Positions 37,400 through 45,068 of a stretch of 64,000 nucleotides of DNA are shown here, piece by piece. Position 1 is the stretch's first letter, and every line of letters starts with the position of its first letter. The translations under genes and the position numbers were made by a program. Under the pieces are notes generated by a model. The model did no database searches. It was not told the DNA's origin and saw nothing but the letters and a program-made list of their open reading frames with translations. Origin of the DNA: Paeniglutamicibacter gangotriensis Lz1y (GTDB lineage: Bacteria; Actinomycetota; Actinomycetes; Actinomycetales; Micrococcaceae); assembly GCF_000348945.1 (NCBI RefSeq), contig NZ_AOCK01000004.1, positions 124,001 through 188,000 on the forward strand, given 5' to 3'.

Positions 37400-37498
37400 A
37401 TGCTGAATCTGCAAATGACCCAGCCACGTGAATACTTCCAGCGCGCCAATAAGCGCCAGCTTCAGCAAGAACAAGACCACCGGTTGCACAGCTCATAG
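37400..37498 (+). CDS. possible 32-aa glutamine-rich small protein
   Basis: ATG at 37400 is preceded by AAGGGAAG with a 6-nt spacer, a good ribosome site. The peptide begins MLNLQMTQPREYFQRANKRQ and ends HRLHSS. It is hydrophilic, with about 20% Gln, and resembles nothing I know. A terminator-like hairpin follows at 37524-37558, so the ORF and hairpin form a self-contained small transcription unit upstream of rtcB. Coding status is uncertain: third-position GC is only moderate. It could instead be part of a noncoding RNA. Confidence 0.4.
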   Translation: MLNLQMTQPREYFQRANKRQLQQEQDHRLHSS

Positions 37499-37523
37499 AC
37501 TTCTGCACGCCAGCAGCAAGACA

Positions 37524-37558
37524 AGCCTCGCAACCACCATGGTTCGGGGCTTCTTTTA
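37524..37558 (+). terminator. terminator-like hairpin before rtcB
   Basis: AAGCC and AACCA on the left pair with TGGTT and GGCTT on the right, with an imperfect middle, followed by CTTTTA. It ends whatever is transcribed from the 37400 region. Confidence 0.55.
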
Positions 37559-37638
37559 TGGATCCGATCGATTCCCCGGACCTTTCTCACATGCTCTGAA
37601 TCCACAGGGCATGGATCCTCACATCAGAAAGCGAAACC

Positions 37639-38805
37639 GTGGAGACCATCAACAGCCGGCTCAAAAACTGGGCATCCATCTTGGATGAGAAGACCCGCGA
37701 GCAGGCCATCACCGCCTCGAGGATGCCATTCATCTTCCCCCATCTAGCTTTGATGCCGGACGCGCACCTCGGCAAGGGCGCAACCGTAGGATCCGTGATT
37801 CCGACGCTGGGGGCTATCATCCCCGCCGCCGTCGGAGTCGATATCGGATGCGGCATGATTGCTGTCAAGACCCAGTACACCTCACGTCAGCTGCCCAAGA
37901 ACCGTAAACCATTGCGTGAGGACATCGAACGGGCGATCCCGCTTTCGGCTGGCAAATACAACCGCAAGGTCGTTGCCACAGCAGCTCCTCGTATCGCAGA
38001 ACTGGTGGAAACGGCCCGCAAGGCCGGCTTCGACCCGGCCGACTACGCGGGAAACTGGGAGCTGCAGCTCGGTTCGCTGGGTTCGGGGAACCACTTCATT
38101 GAGGTGACACTGGACGAGGACGAGAACGTCTGGCTGTTCCTGCATTCCGGGTCCCGGGGAGTAGGAAACCGGATCGCGACCAAACACATCAAGGTTGCGC
38201 AGCAGGTAGCGAAAAAGTACTGGATCGAGCTGCCGGACCCGGACCTTGCCTACTTGGTCGAGGGTACCGAAGAATTCGACACCTACATCCGGGAATTGCG
38301 CTGGGCACAGCAGTTCGCCCTGCTGAACCGCGAAGAAATGATGGACCGAGTCATCCGGCAGTTCAGCGAATGGGTCGGCGGCGAGGTGCGGGAGCTCGAA
38401 CGGATCAACTGCCACCACAACTTCACCGAGAAGGAGACCCACTTCGGGAAATTTGTCTGGATTTCGCGCAAGGGCGCCATCCGGGCCCGGGAAGGGGACC
38501 CGGGCCTGATCCCGGGTTCCATGGGCACCGCGTCCTATGTGGTGGTCGGCAAGGGCAATGCCGTGGCGATGGATTCATCACCGCATGGTGCCGGACGGGA
38601 ATACTCCCGTTCAGCCGCCCGCAAGACCTTCAGCGTCGAGCAGCTGCGTGAAGCGATGAAGGGGATCGAATACCGCGACTCCGAGGCCTTCATCGACGAG
38701 ATTCCGGGGGCCTACAAGCCCATTGACCAGGTCATGGAAGATGCCTCCGAGCTGGTGGCGGTGAGGCACAAGCTGCGCCAGATCATCAACGTCAAGGGAG
38801 ATTAA
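37639..38805 (+). CDS. rtcB: RtcB RNA-splicing ligase
   Basis: 388 aa from a GTG, the length of short bacterial RtcB proteins. RtcB joins 2',3'-cyclic phosphate or 3'-phosphate RNA ends to 5'-OH ends using GTP and Mn2+. Metal and GMP motifs are intact: MPDAHLGKGATVGSVIP (D41, H43), GVDIGCGM (C71), LGSLGSGNHFIEV, FLHSGSRGVGN, ERINCHHNF, and the guanylylated-histidine region MDSSPHGAGREYSR. No rtcA, archease or prfH gene is next to it, so it stands alone. Confidence 0.95.
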   Translation: METINSRLKNWASILDEKTREQAITASRMPFIFPHLALMPDAHLGKGATVGSVIPTLGAIIPAAVGVDIGCGMIAVKTQYTSRQLPKNRKPLREDIERAIPLSAGKYNRKVVATAAPRIAELVETARKAGFDPADYAGNWELQLGSLGSGNHFIEVTLDEDENVWLFLHSGSRGVGNRIATKHIKVAQQVAKKYWIELPDPDLAYLVEGTEEFDTYIRELRWAQQFALLNREEMMDRVIRQFSEWVGGEVRELERINCHHNFTEKETHFGKFVWISRKGAIRAREGDPGLIPGSMGTASYVVVGKGNAVAMDSSPHGAGREYSRSAARKTFSVEQLREAMKGIEYRDSEAFIDEIPGAYKPIDQVMEDASELVAVRHKLRQIINVKGD

Positions 38806-38855
38806 ACAAAGGAGCCGGGCAGTCCAGGGATTTTTCCTGGGCTGCTCGGCCTTTG
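38806..38855. terminator. terminator after rtcB
   Basis: CCGGGCAGTCCAGG (38814-38827) pairs with CCTGGGCTGCTCGG (38836-38849) through two G-T pairs; the loop contains TTTTT, and AAAGG/CCTTT extend the base. It suits both convergent genes. Confidence 0.65.
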
Positions 38856-38871
38856 ACACGTTAGCGAATGA

Positions 38872-39288
38872 CTACGGTGTGTGCCGGGGTGTGTCTTCGG
38901 TCGGGTTGCCGCCCTCGTCGCGGGGGTCGCTTTCGTCGCTGACCTTGCGTTCGCGGGCCTCGAGCTCGGCCTCCTTGCGGCGCAGCGCGTCCTCCCGTGC
39001 CTTGTGACGGGCCTGGGTTTCGAGGTTGCGGAGGAAGTCCTTGTCATCGTCGGGCGCACCGGTGGTGGGCCTGCGGGCCTGGTTCGGCTGATTATAGGTG
39101 CTGGCGGCCGGACGGCCGAGCCAGAACCACAATCCGGCGCCCACCAAGGGCAGCAGGATGATCGCAGCCACCCAAGCAGACTTAGGCAGCGAACGAACGT
39201 CGCTCGGACGCGCTCGCACGCATTCGATCAAGGCGTAGATGGTTACTGCGAGTGCAACCAACGCCAAAAAAATAAAATTCCTAACCAT
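38872..39288 (-). CDS. small membrane protein with a PLD-nuclease N-terminal (PLDc_N) domain
   Basis: 138 aa. Two membrane segments (about 4-23 and 39-60) surround VRSLPKSAWVAAIILLPLVG and are followed by LWFWLGRP, the typical PLDc_N (cardiolipin-synthase N-terminal) pattern. The C-terminal half is a charged, probably coiled-coil region (KAREDALRRKEAELEARERK). No phospholipase catalytic domain is attached. Function unknown. Leaderless by position: TAGACT lies 6 nt before the ATG. Confidence 0.85.
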   Translation of the reverse strand: MVRNFIFLALVALAVTIYALIECVRARPSDVRSLPKSAWVAAIILLPLVGAGLWFWLGRPAASTYNQPNQARRPTTGAPDDDKDFLRNLETQARHKAREDALRRKEAELEARERKVSDESDPRDEGGNPTEDTPRHTP

Positions 39289-39294
39289 GGGTAC

Positions 39295-39300
39295 AGTCTA
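39295..39300 (-). promoter_or_regulatory. -10 box (TAGACT) of a leaderless transcript
   Basis: TAGACT on the minus strand is 6 nt before the ATG at 39288. Confidence 0.5.
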
Positions 39301-39328
39301 ATGAATTTAACTGTGTACTGGCTGCGTC

Positions 39329-39334
39329 TAGACT
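39329..39334 (+). promoter_or_regulatory. -10 box (TAGACT) of a leaderless transcript
   Basis: TAGACT lies 6 nt before the GTG at 39341 of the DUF4229 gene. The GGAGGGG in between directly abuts the start, too close for a ribosome site. Confidence 0.5.
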
Positions 39335-39340
39335 GGAGGG

Positions 39341-39610
39341 GTGCAGTTCTTCAAGTACACCGTGATCCGGTTAGCCATTTTCTTCGTCATTTTCCTTCCA
39401 CTGGTCTTTTTGCTCCAATGGCCGCTTTACACGGCAGGCTTGATTGCCTTGGTGATCGCCTTCGCCCTGAGCTACCTTTTCCTGAACAAAATGCGTCTGG
39501 CGGCAAACGCCGATGTACAGAAAATGTTTGACTCGCGGGGCCCCAAAAAGTCCAAACATGACCTGGAAGACGAGGCAGCCGAAGACCGGTTCCTCGATGA
39601 CGACAAGTAG
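39341..39610 (+). CDS. DUF4229 small membrane protein
   Basis: 89 aa from a GTG. Two membrane segments (about 10-26 and 30-48) with the family pattern KYTVIRLAIF and ALSYLFLNKMR, then a charged cytosolic tail ending DDDK. DUF4229 proteins are actinobacterial and of unknown function, often near menaquinone genes; here the men genes are 4.5 kb away. Confidence 0.88.
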   Translation: MQFFKYTVIRLAIFFVIFLPLVFLLQWPLYTAGLIALVIAFALSYLFLNKMRLAANADVQKMFDSRGPKKSKHDLEDEAAEDRFLDDDK

Positions 39611-39701
39611 TTTTTTGCTGTAACGCGCCAGCAGGGCTGGGAGTCGCACACTACGGTGTCCGGGTCCCGGCCCCGCTGACGTTGAACGTTCTTGCGGTTA
39701 G

Positions 39702-40367
39702 TTAGAATCCAGGCCCCGGAGAATGTTGCAGATCCGCCGCTAAGAGCTCACGGGCATGTGCCAGATGCGTATCGAGTGCCCGTGCCGCGCCGTCCGGATC
39801 CCCGGCCCGGATCCTGTCCAGGATTGCCGCATGCTCGTCGGCGATACGCTTGTTATCCAGCAGTTCCATGGACTGCACGCGAGTCATGCACAGTCGCACC
39901 TCGCCCAGTAGTGAGCGGTACATGGCGCTGGTGCGAGTATTGCCCATTGCGTCGACCAGAGCAGTGTGGAATTCCATGTCCGGGGCGATGAGCGCGGTGG
40001 CCGGTTGGGGGATGCGGGCGACGATCTCGGTGTTCGCAAGGACTGCCGCTGGTGGAACGGTAGCTGTGGCTGCCAGCCGGCGCACCACTTCCGATTCCAC
40101 GATGGACCGAGCGACGTAGATATCGCGAACCGCTTCGGCGCCCAGCATCTTGACACGGGCCGTCTTGTGCGCGCCGCGCTCCAACAGGGCGTCCGCCACC
40201 AACCTTTCGATAGCTGCCTTGGCCGTGGGCCTGGCTACGTCATAGTTGCCTGCTACCTCGGCCTCGGTCAGCGCCGTTCCCTGGGCGAGGACGCCCTCGT
40301 AAATCCGCAACCGCAGATCGGCCACGATGGCATCAATGATGGATAGCGGGATGACGCGGCGACTCAT
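39702..40367 (-). CDS. GntR-family (FCD-type) transcriptional regulator
   Basis: 221 aa from the ATG at 40367. The winged helix is LTEAEVAGNYDVARPTAKAA with the following wing (residues ~30-80). The FCD ligand-binding domain (~90-215) shows the expected metal-site Asp/His pattern (DMEFHTALV, ADEHAAILD, LDTHLAHA). It is divergent from the D-lactate dehydrogenase-type gene, with a palindrome between them. It probably represses that gene and releases on a hydroxy- or carboxylic acid, as LldR/GlcC-like regulators do. Confidence 0.88.
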   Translation of the reverse strand: MSRRVIPLSIIDAIVADLRLRIYEGVLAQGTALTEAEVAGNYDVARPTAKAAIERLVADALLERGAHKTARVKMLGAEAVRDIYVARSIVESEVVRRLAATATVPPAAVLANTEIVARIPQPATALIAPDMEFHTALVDAMGNTRTSAMYRSLLGEVRLCMTRVQSMELLDNKRIADEHAAILDRIRAGDPDGAARALDTHLAHARELLAADLQHSPGPGF

Positions 40368-40440
40368 ATAGTTACGGATCCTTGGGCTGGCAGTCAACGG
40401 GAAGGCAACGTGGCAGCTGGTCGAAACGCGAGCTTGATAG

Positions 40441-40454
40441 ACAAGTGCACTTGT
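40441..40454. promoter_or_regulatory. GntR-type operator palindrome
   Basis: ACAAGTGCACTTGT is a perfect 14-bp palindrome in the 156-bp divergent region between the GntR gene and the FAD/Fe-S oxidase. It is flanked by two copies of TAGACAA (40438 and 40455). Size and place fit an FCD-GntR operator. Confidence 0.65.
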
Positions 40455-40511
40455 TAGACAATACTAGGGTCGGAGGTTGTCTGGGTTCAAGCCCCGGATG
40501 CATATCCGACG

Positions 40512-40517
40512 TATTGT
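40512..40517 (+). promoter_or_regulatory. -10 box (TATTGT) of a leaderless transcript
   Basis: TATTGT lies 6 nt before the ATG at 40524, downstream of the GntR-type palindrome, so repressor binding would cover the promoter. Confidence 0.5.
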
Positions 40518-40523
40518 CACTAG

Positions 40524-43349
40524 ATGGAACGGAAGCACCACGCCTTGATTCCCACATTGCGACGCGCCTTGTCGAGCGACGACCAGCTTACCGAGCGCGC
40601 CATCGACCTGCACGCCTACGCCAACGATGCCTCGCACTTCCTGCTCACCCCACAGGCAGTCGCCATCCCCGGCAACGCCGGAGAAGTCGGGGCACTGCTC
40701 AAGGCCAGCGCCGAGCTCAAGCTGCCGTTGACCTTCCGCTCCGGCGGAACATCGCTTTCCGGCCAGGGAGTCACCGACGCGTTGCTGGTCGATGTGCGAA
40801 AAAACTTCAAGGACATCGAAGTCCTGGACGGGGGACTACGAGTCCGTGTCCAGCCGGGGGTCACGGTGCGCGCGCTGAATGCACGGTTGGCACGTTATGG
40901 GCGTAAGTTCGGACCGGATCCGGCCTCCGAGATCGCCTGCACCATTGGCGGCGTGGTGGCCAATAATTCCTCGGGAATGCACTGCGGGACGGTGGATAAC
41001 GTCTACCGAACTCTTGAATCCTTGGTCATCGTGCTCACCAGCGGAACCGTCATCGACACCGGTGCGGCCGACGCCAACGAGAAGCTCCGCACCCTGGAAC
41101 CTGCGCTTTTTGACGGGTTAGAGGCACTGAGTCGCCGGGTGCGGTCCAATGCCGAATCGGTGGCCATCATCAAGCACCAGTTCTCCATGAAAAACACCAT
41201 GGGCTACGGGCTGAACTCCTTCCTCGACCATCAGGACCCGGCCCAGGTCCTGGCCCACCTGATCGTGGGTTCCGAGGGAACGCTCGGCTTCGTCGCGGAG
41301 GCGACCTTCAGGACCGTCCCGTCGTACAAACACGTCACCACCTCCTTGTTGGTGTTCGAGGACCTGTTCACGGCCAACGAATCTCTCGAAGCGCTGGTGG
41401 GATCCGGTGCGGCAACGGTCGAACTGATGGATTCGCTCTCGCTGAAGGTGGGCCAGAACCTGCCCGGGACCCCTGGCATCGTGGCTGGACTCAACGTGGA
41501 ATCTCATGCAGCGTTGCTGGTGGAGTACACGGCAACCGATGCCGAAGGCCTTGCCCAACGCCAAGCTCAGGGCGAGACGTTGGCGAACTCGCTCAAGCTC
41601 AGCGCTCCGGCCACGTTCAGCCCGGACCTCGCCACCCGCACCCAGCTGTGGAAACTTCGCAAGGGACTCTACGCCTCGGTGGCCGGAGCCCGCGCCCAGG
41701 GAACTACGGCCTTGCTGGAGGACGTGGTGGTGCCGGTCCCCGCCCTCGCGAGTACCTGCGCAGAACTCTCGGTGCTCTTTGACCGCTACGGATACGAAAA
41801 TTCGGTGATCTTCGGGCACGCCAAGGACGGCAACGTCCACTTCATGCTCACCGACGGCTTTCACAGCAAGGACCAGATCGATCGATATTCGGCCTTCACC
41901 GAGGACATGGTCGACCTGATCCTGGGGGAGGGTGGGTCGCTCAAGGCCGAACACGGTACCGGACGGGTCATGGCGCCCTATGTTCGACGCCAGTACGGTG
42001 ACGAGCTGTACTCGGTCATGCGCGAGATCAAGACGCTCTTGGACCCGGCCGGCCTGCTGAACCCCGGGGTGATCCTAGATGAGGATCCACAGGCCCACCT
42101 GAAGCACATCAAGCTCACTCCAGCCGTGGACTCCGAGGTGGACCGCTGCGTGGCCTGCGGCTACTGCGAGCCGGTCTGCCCCTCGCGGAACCTGACGCTG
42201 ACCCCGCGCCAACGCATTGTCACGCTGCGCGCCATCGAAACCGCGCGTCTGGCCGGGGACAGCGCGTTGGTCGCGGCCCTGGAAAAGGACTACTCCTACG
42301 AATCGGTGGACACCTGCGCGGTCGATGGCATGTGCCAGACCGCCTGCCCTGTGGACATCAATACCGGAACCCTGGTGAAGAAACTGCGTGCCAAGGAGGC
42401 AAACAAGCTCGAAGGCGCGGTGTGGGACGCCGCCGCCAAACACTGGTCGGCGGTGACCCGCGGTGCGGGAACAATGCTGGGAATTGCCGAGAAGCTCCCG
42501 GAGCCGCTGCTGCGTGGCGCCAACCAGCTCGGGCGGGCGGTGCTGGGTGCCGATACCCTGCCGTTGTACTCCGCCGAACTGCCCGCCGGAGGCTCCACTC
42601 GCGCACGTGAGGCCCCGGAAGGTGAACCGGCCGCCGTCTACTTCCCGGCCTGCGTGAACACCATGTTCGGCCCGGCGGATCCGGCGCAGGGAGGAATCCA
42701 AGAAAGCTTCAGCGCCCTGGCCCGCCGGGTGGGCGTGGAACTGCTGGTGCCCGAGGGCATCGACTCGTTGTGCTGCGGCACCCCATGGTCCTCAAAGGGG
42801 ATGGAAGCCGGAGGCGCCTCCATGGCCGAGCGCACCGTCGCAGCCCTGCGCACGGCCAGCGGCAACGGTGAGCTTCCGATCCTCTGTGACGCCTCCTCCT
42901 GCACCGAGGGCTTGCGCCACTGCCTCGAGAATGAAACAGTTCCCCCCGGCGGCAGGGCCCTGCGCATCATCGACGTGGTGGACTACACCGCCGAACACAT
43001 CCTGCCGCTGCTACCCGAGGGGCAGAAGGTCACGTCCCTGGCGTTGCACCCGACCTGCTCCTCCACCCGCATGGGCCTGAACCCCGCGCTGGCCCAGGTG
43101 GCCGAGGCCGTGGCACAAAGTGTGGAGATCCCCGAAAACTGGGGCTGCTGCGGTTTTGCCGGGGACCGCGGGATGCTGCACCCCGAGCTCACCGCCTCGG
43201 CCACCGAAGAGCAGGCAGCCGAGGTCCGGGACTTCGCAGCCGCCACCCACGCCTCATGCAACAGGACCTGTGAACTGGGCATGACCCGGGCCACCGGGCA
43301 ACCCTATGAGCACGTGCTGGAACTGCTGGAGCGCAGCACCCGGCCCTAG
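40524..43349 (+). CDS. FAD-binding and Fe-S D-lactate dehydrogenase-type oxidoreductase
   Basis: 941 aa fusion. FAD_binding_4 domain (~40-210) with PLTFRSGGTSLSGQGV and ACTIGGVVANNSSGMHCG; FAD-oxidase C-terminal domain (~225-525) with VIFGHAKDGNVHFML and KAEHGTGRVMAP. Two 4Fe-4S clusters follow, in CVACGYCEPVCPS (from about 541) and CAVDGMCQTACPV. C-terminal cysteine-rich domains have CCGTPWSSKGM, HPTCSSTRMG and WGCCGFAGDRG. This is the layout of membrane-associated D-lactate or D-2-hydroxyacid dehydrogenases feeding electrons to quinone. The divergent FCD regulator fits lactate control. The substrate is inferred. Confidence 0.9.
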   Translation: MERKHHALIPTLRRALSSDDQLTERAIDLHAYANDASHFLLTPQAVAIPGNAGEVGALLKASAELKLPLTFRSGGTSLSGQGVTDALLVDVRKNFKDIEVLDGGLRVRVQPGVTVRALNARLARYGRKFGPDPASEIACTIGGVVANNSSGMHCGTVDNVYRTLESLVIVLTSGTVIDTGAADANEKLRTLEPALFDGLEALSRRVRSNAESVAIIKHQFSMKNTMGYGLNSFLDHQDPAQVLAHLIVGSEGTLGFVAEATFRTVPSYKHVTTSLLVFEDLFTANESLEALVGSGAATVELMDSLSLKVGQNLPGTPGIVAGLNVESHAALLVEYTATDAEGLAQRQAQGETLANSLKLSAPATFSPDLATRTQLWKLRKGLYASVAGARAQGTTALLEDVVVPVPALASTCAELSVLFDRYGYENSVIFGHAKDGNVHFMLTDGFHSKDQIDRYSAFTEDMVDLILGEGGSLKAEHGTGRVMAPYVRRQYGDELYSVMREIKTLLDPAGLLNPGVILDEDPQAHLKHIKLTPAVDSEVDRCVACGYCEPVCPSRNLTLTPRQRIVTLRAIETARLAGDSALVAALEKDYSYESVDTCAVDGMCQTACPVDINTGTLVKKLRAKEANKLEGAVWDAAAKHWSAVTRGAGTMLGIAEKLPEPLLRGANQLGRAVLGADTLPLYSAELPAGGSTRAREAPEGEPAAVYFPACVNTMFGPADPAQGGIQESFSALARRVGVELLVPEGIDSLCCGTPWSSKGMEAGGASMAERTVAALRTASGNGELPILCDASSCTEGLRHCLENETVPPGGRALRIIDVVDYTAEHILPLLPEGQKVTSLALHPTCSSTRMGLNPALAQVAEAVAQSVEIPENWGCCGFAGDRGMLHPELTASATEEQAAEVRDFAAATHASCNRTCELGMTRATGQPYEHVLELLERSTRP

Positions 43350-43390
43350 GATGGTGGGCTGCGGCCCGGCGGTGGGCTCCTGCTGTTGTC

Positions 43391-43443
43391 CGCTTCCTGC
43401 GTCCGTGGTGGGACACGCTTTTCGGCCACTGACGCAGGAAGCG
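43391..43443. repeat. 13-bp inverted repeat after the dehydrogenase gene
   Basis: CGCTTCCTGCGTC (43391-43403) and GACGCAGGAAGCG (43431-43443) are perfect arms with a 27-nt loop that contains CTTTTC. It may be a terminator with a large loop or a REP-like element; no T-run follows. Confidence 0.5.
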
Positions 43444-43463
43444 CGGGCCTAATGATCCGTTGA

Positions 43464-43469
43464 TAGCCT
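43464..43469 (+). promoter_or_regulatory. -10 box (TAGCCT) of a leaderless transcript
   Basis: TAGCCT lies 6 nt before the ATG at 43476 of the SAP-domain gene. Confidence 0.45.
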
Positions 43470-43475
43470 CATGCC

Positions 43476-44057
43476 ATGAACGCCACTGATATTCCGGAGC
43501 GTCCGTGGCTGAGCCCGGCTCTCGACGGCACCGAATTCGCCAGGTGGTACTGGACGAAGAACGAGCTGGTGGCCTTTGCCCGGCAGCAGGGGATTCGCAC
43601 TGGCGGGGGCAAAGCCGAACTCGCCGGACGGCTCATGGCGTTCCTGGACGGAACCCCCATCCCTGCCCCCGTGGTGCGCAAGCGGGCAGGGAAGCAACTG
43701 GCACCCCCACTGTCATGACACACGGTGGTGCCGCCGGGACAGCGCTGCAGCCAGGTCCTCAGGCTATGGCTCACCGAACAACTGGGTCCCGGGTTCCACT
43801 TCGATGCGCCCATGCGGGAGTTCTTTGCCGTAGCGAACGGAACCACGACACGTGCCGATGCGCTCGCACACTGGTCGGCGACCAGGGGTGCCGAACCGCG
43901 GCTCATTGATCAGCAATTCGAGTTGAACCGCTTCACCCGCGACTGGCATGAACAGAATCCGGGCGGCAGCAGGGAAGAGATGCTCGCCGGATGGAAACAG
44001 TACCGCTCGCTTCCCGCCGACGTGCGCCGCGGCCCAGTATCGGTCATCGATCGTTGA
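43476..44057 (+). pseudogene. SAP-domain/DUF6434 protein interrupted by an in-frame TGA
   Basis: The first part (80 codons) contains a SAP-like DNA-binding motif: FARWYWTKNELVAFARQQG and TGGGKAELAGRLMAFLDG. A TGA at 43716-43718 stops it. The same frame continues with no shift into the DUF6434 part: VVPPGQRCSQVLRLWLTEQL, FHFDAPMREFFAVANG, FELNRFTRDWHEQNPGG. In homologues these two parts form one protein of about 190 aa. The second part could restart only at a GTG without ribosome site. The likely reading is one recent nonsense mutation; a sequence error or stop readthrough are alternatives. Confidence 0.75.
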
Positions 44058-44087
44058 GCTGGTGGAACGTTCGAGGTACCTCGGTAC

Positions 44088-44978
44088 CTAGGCCAGCGCC
44101 TTGTCCATCACGATGGCCACGGTGAACAATGCGGCGTAGACAAGGTTGATGATGCCGGTCTGCTTGAGCACCGGGATCAGGGCTCCGGGATCGTGCTTGC
44201 GCAACACGATCCAGCACGGGGCCAGGCACAACAGCGCGGTGAGCAGAATCAGCCACATCCACGGGTGGGTGGAGACCAGCACCAACGGCAGCAAGATGGC
44301 CACCGCCAGCATCATCACGTAGCTAACCCGTGCCACCGGGTCACCCAGCCGCACGGCCAGCGTCAACTTGCCGACCTCACTGTCGGTGGGGATATCGCGG
44401 ATATTGTTGGCCATGAGCAGGGCAGTGGCCATGAGCCCGGTGCCCACGGCACCGAGGTAGGCGGGCAGCGTGAGCTGCTGGGCCTGGGTGTAAGTGGTCC
44501 CCAGGGTCGCCACGAGGCCGAAGAAGATGAAGACGAAGACCTCACCGAGCCCCCGGTAGCCGTAGGGGTTCTTGCCACCGGTGTAGCCCCACGCAGCCAA
44601 GATTGCGGCGACGCCCACCAGCAACAACGGCCAGGACGCGGTGTACACCACCAGGAAGGCCCCGACGATACCGGCCAGCCCGTAGCAGACGAAGGCCGCG
44701 TTGCGAACGGTTGTGGGTTTAGCCAGTCCGGAGCCGGTGAGCCGCAGCGGGCCCACGCGCACGTCGTCGGTGCCCCGGATGCCGTCCGAGTAATCATTGG
44801 AGTAGTTCACCCCGACCTGCAGCAACAGGCCGACGGCCAGGGCCAGGACGGCCTCGAACCAGGCCAGCTTCCCGGTGATGTCCACGGCGGCAGCGGTGCC
44901 GATCACCACCGGTGCAATCACGATGGGCAGGGTACGCAGGCGTGCCCCCGCAACCCATTGGGCAATTGTAGCCACCAT
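44088..44978 (-). CDS. menA: 1,4-dihydroxy-2-naphthoate polyprenyltransferase
   Basis: 296 aa UbiA-family enzyme with about nine membrane segments. It prenylates and decarboxylates DHNA to demethylmenaquinone. The first Asp-rich motif is VGVNYSNDYSDGIRGTDD and the second is MANNIRDIPTDSEVGK. PLRLTGSGLAKP is a typical MenA segment. It belongs with menE and menB located 1.6-4 kb upstream on the same strand, separated from them by a transporter gene. Confidence 0.94.
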   Translation of the reverse strand: MVATIAQWVAGARLRTLPIVIAPVVIGTAAAVDITGKLAWFEAVLALAVGLLLQVGVNYSNDYSDGIRGTDDVRVGPLRLTGSGLAKPTTVRNAAFVCYGLAGIVGAFLVVYTASWPLLLVGVAAILAAWGYTGGKNPYGYRGLGEVFVFIFFGLVATLGTTYTQAQQLTLPAYLGAVGTGLMATALLMANNIRDIPTDSEVGKLTLAVRLGDPVARVSYVMMLAVAILLPLVLVSTHPWMWLILLTALLCLAPCWIVLRKHDPGALIPVLKQTGIINLVYAALFTVAIVMDKALA

Positions 44979-45016
44979 CAGTCCTCTCGCTGCTGGGAAA
45001 AAACATGCAGCCCTTA

Positions 45017-45044
45017 TTCTCCCCCGCGCGCGGGCGGGGGAGAA
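45017..45044 (-). terminator. hairpin between the fatty-acid transporter and menA
   Basis: TTCTCCCCCGC (45017-45027) pairs with GCGGGGGAGAA (45034-45044) around a 6-nt loop. No U-run follows on the minus strand, so it may terminate only partly and let menA be transcribed from upstream. Confidence 0.5.
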
Positions 45045-45068
45045 ATTGTGCGGGAGCCGGAGTCTTCC

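Noticed and set aside
36896-37489. Long minus-strand open frame ending in GARFELATSGL
   Set aside because: It reads antisense through the initiator tRNA gene; this C-terminus is a well-known artefact of tRNA antisense frames. It has no ribosome site, and the composition is not protein-like.
43716-43718. TGA in the SAP/DUF6434 gene read as selenocysteine
   Set aside because: No stem-loop resembling a bacterial SECIS was seen directly after it, and the family has no Cys or redox site there. A nonsense change is simpler.
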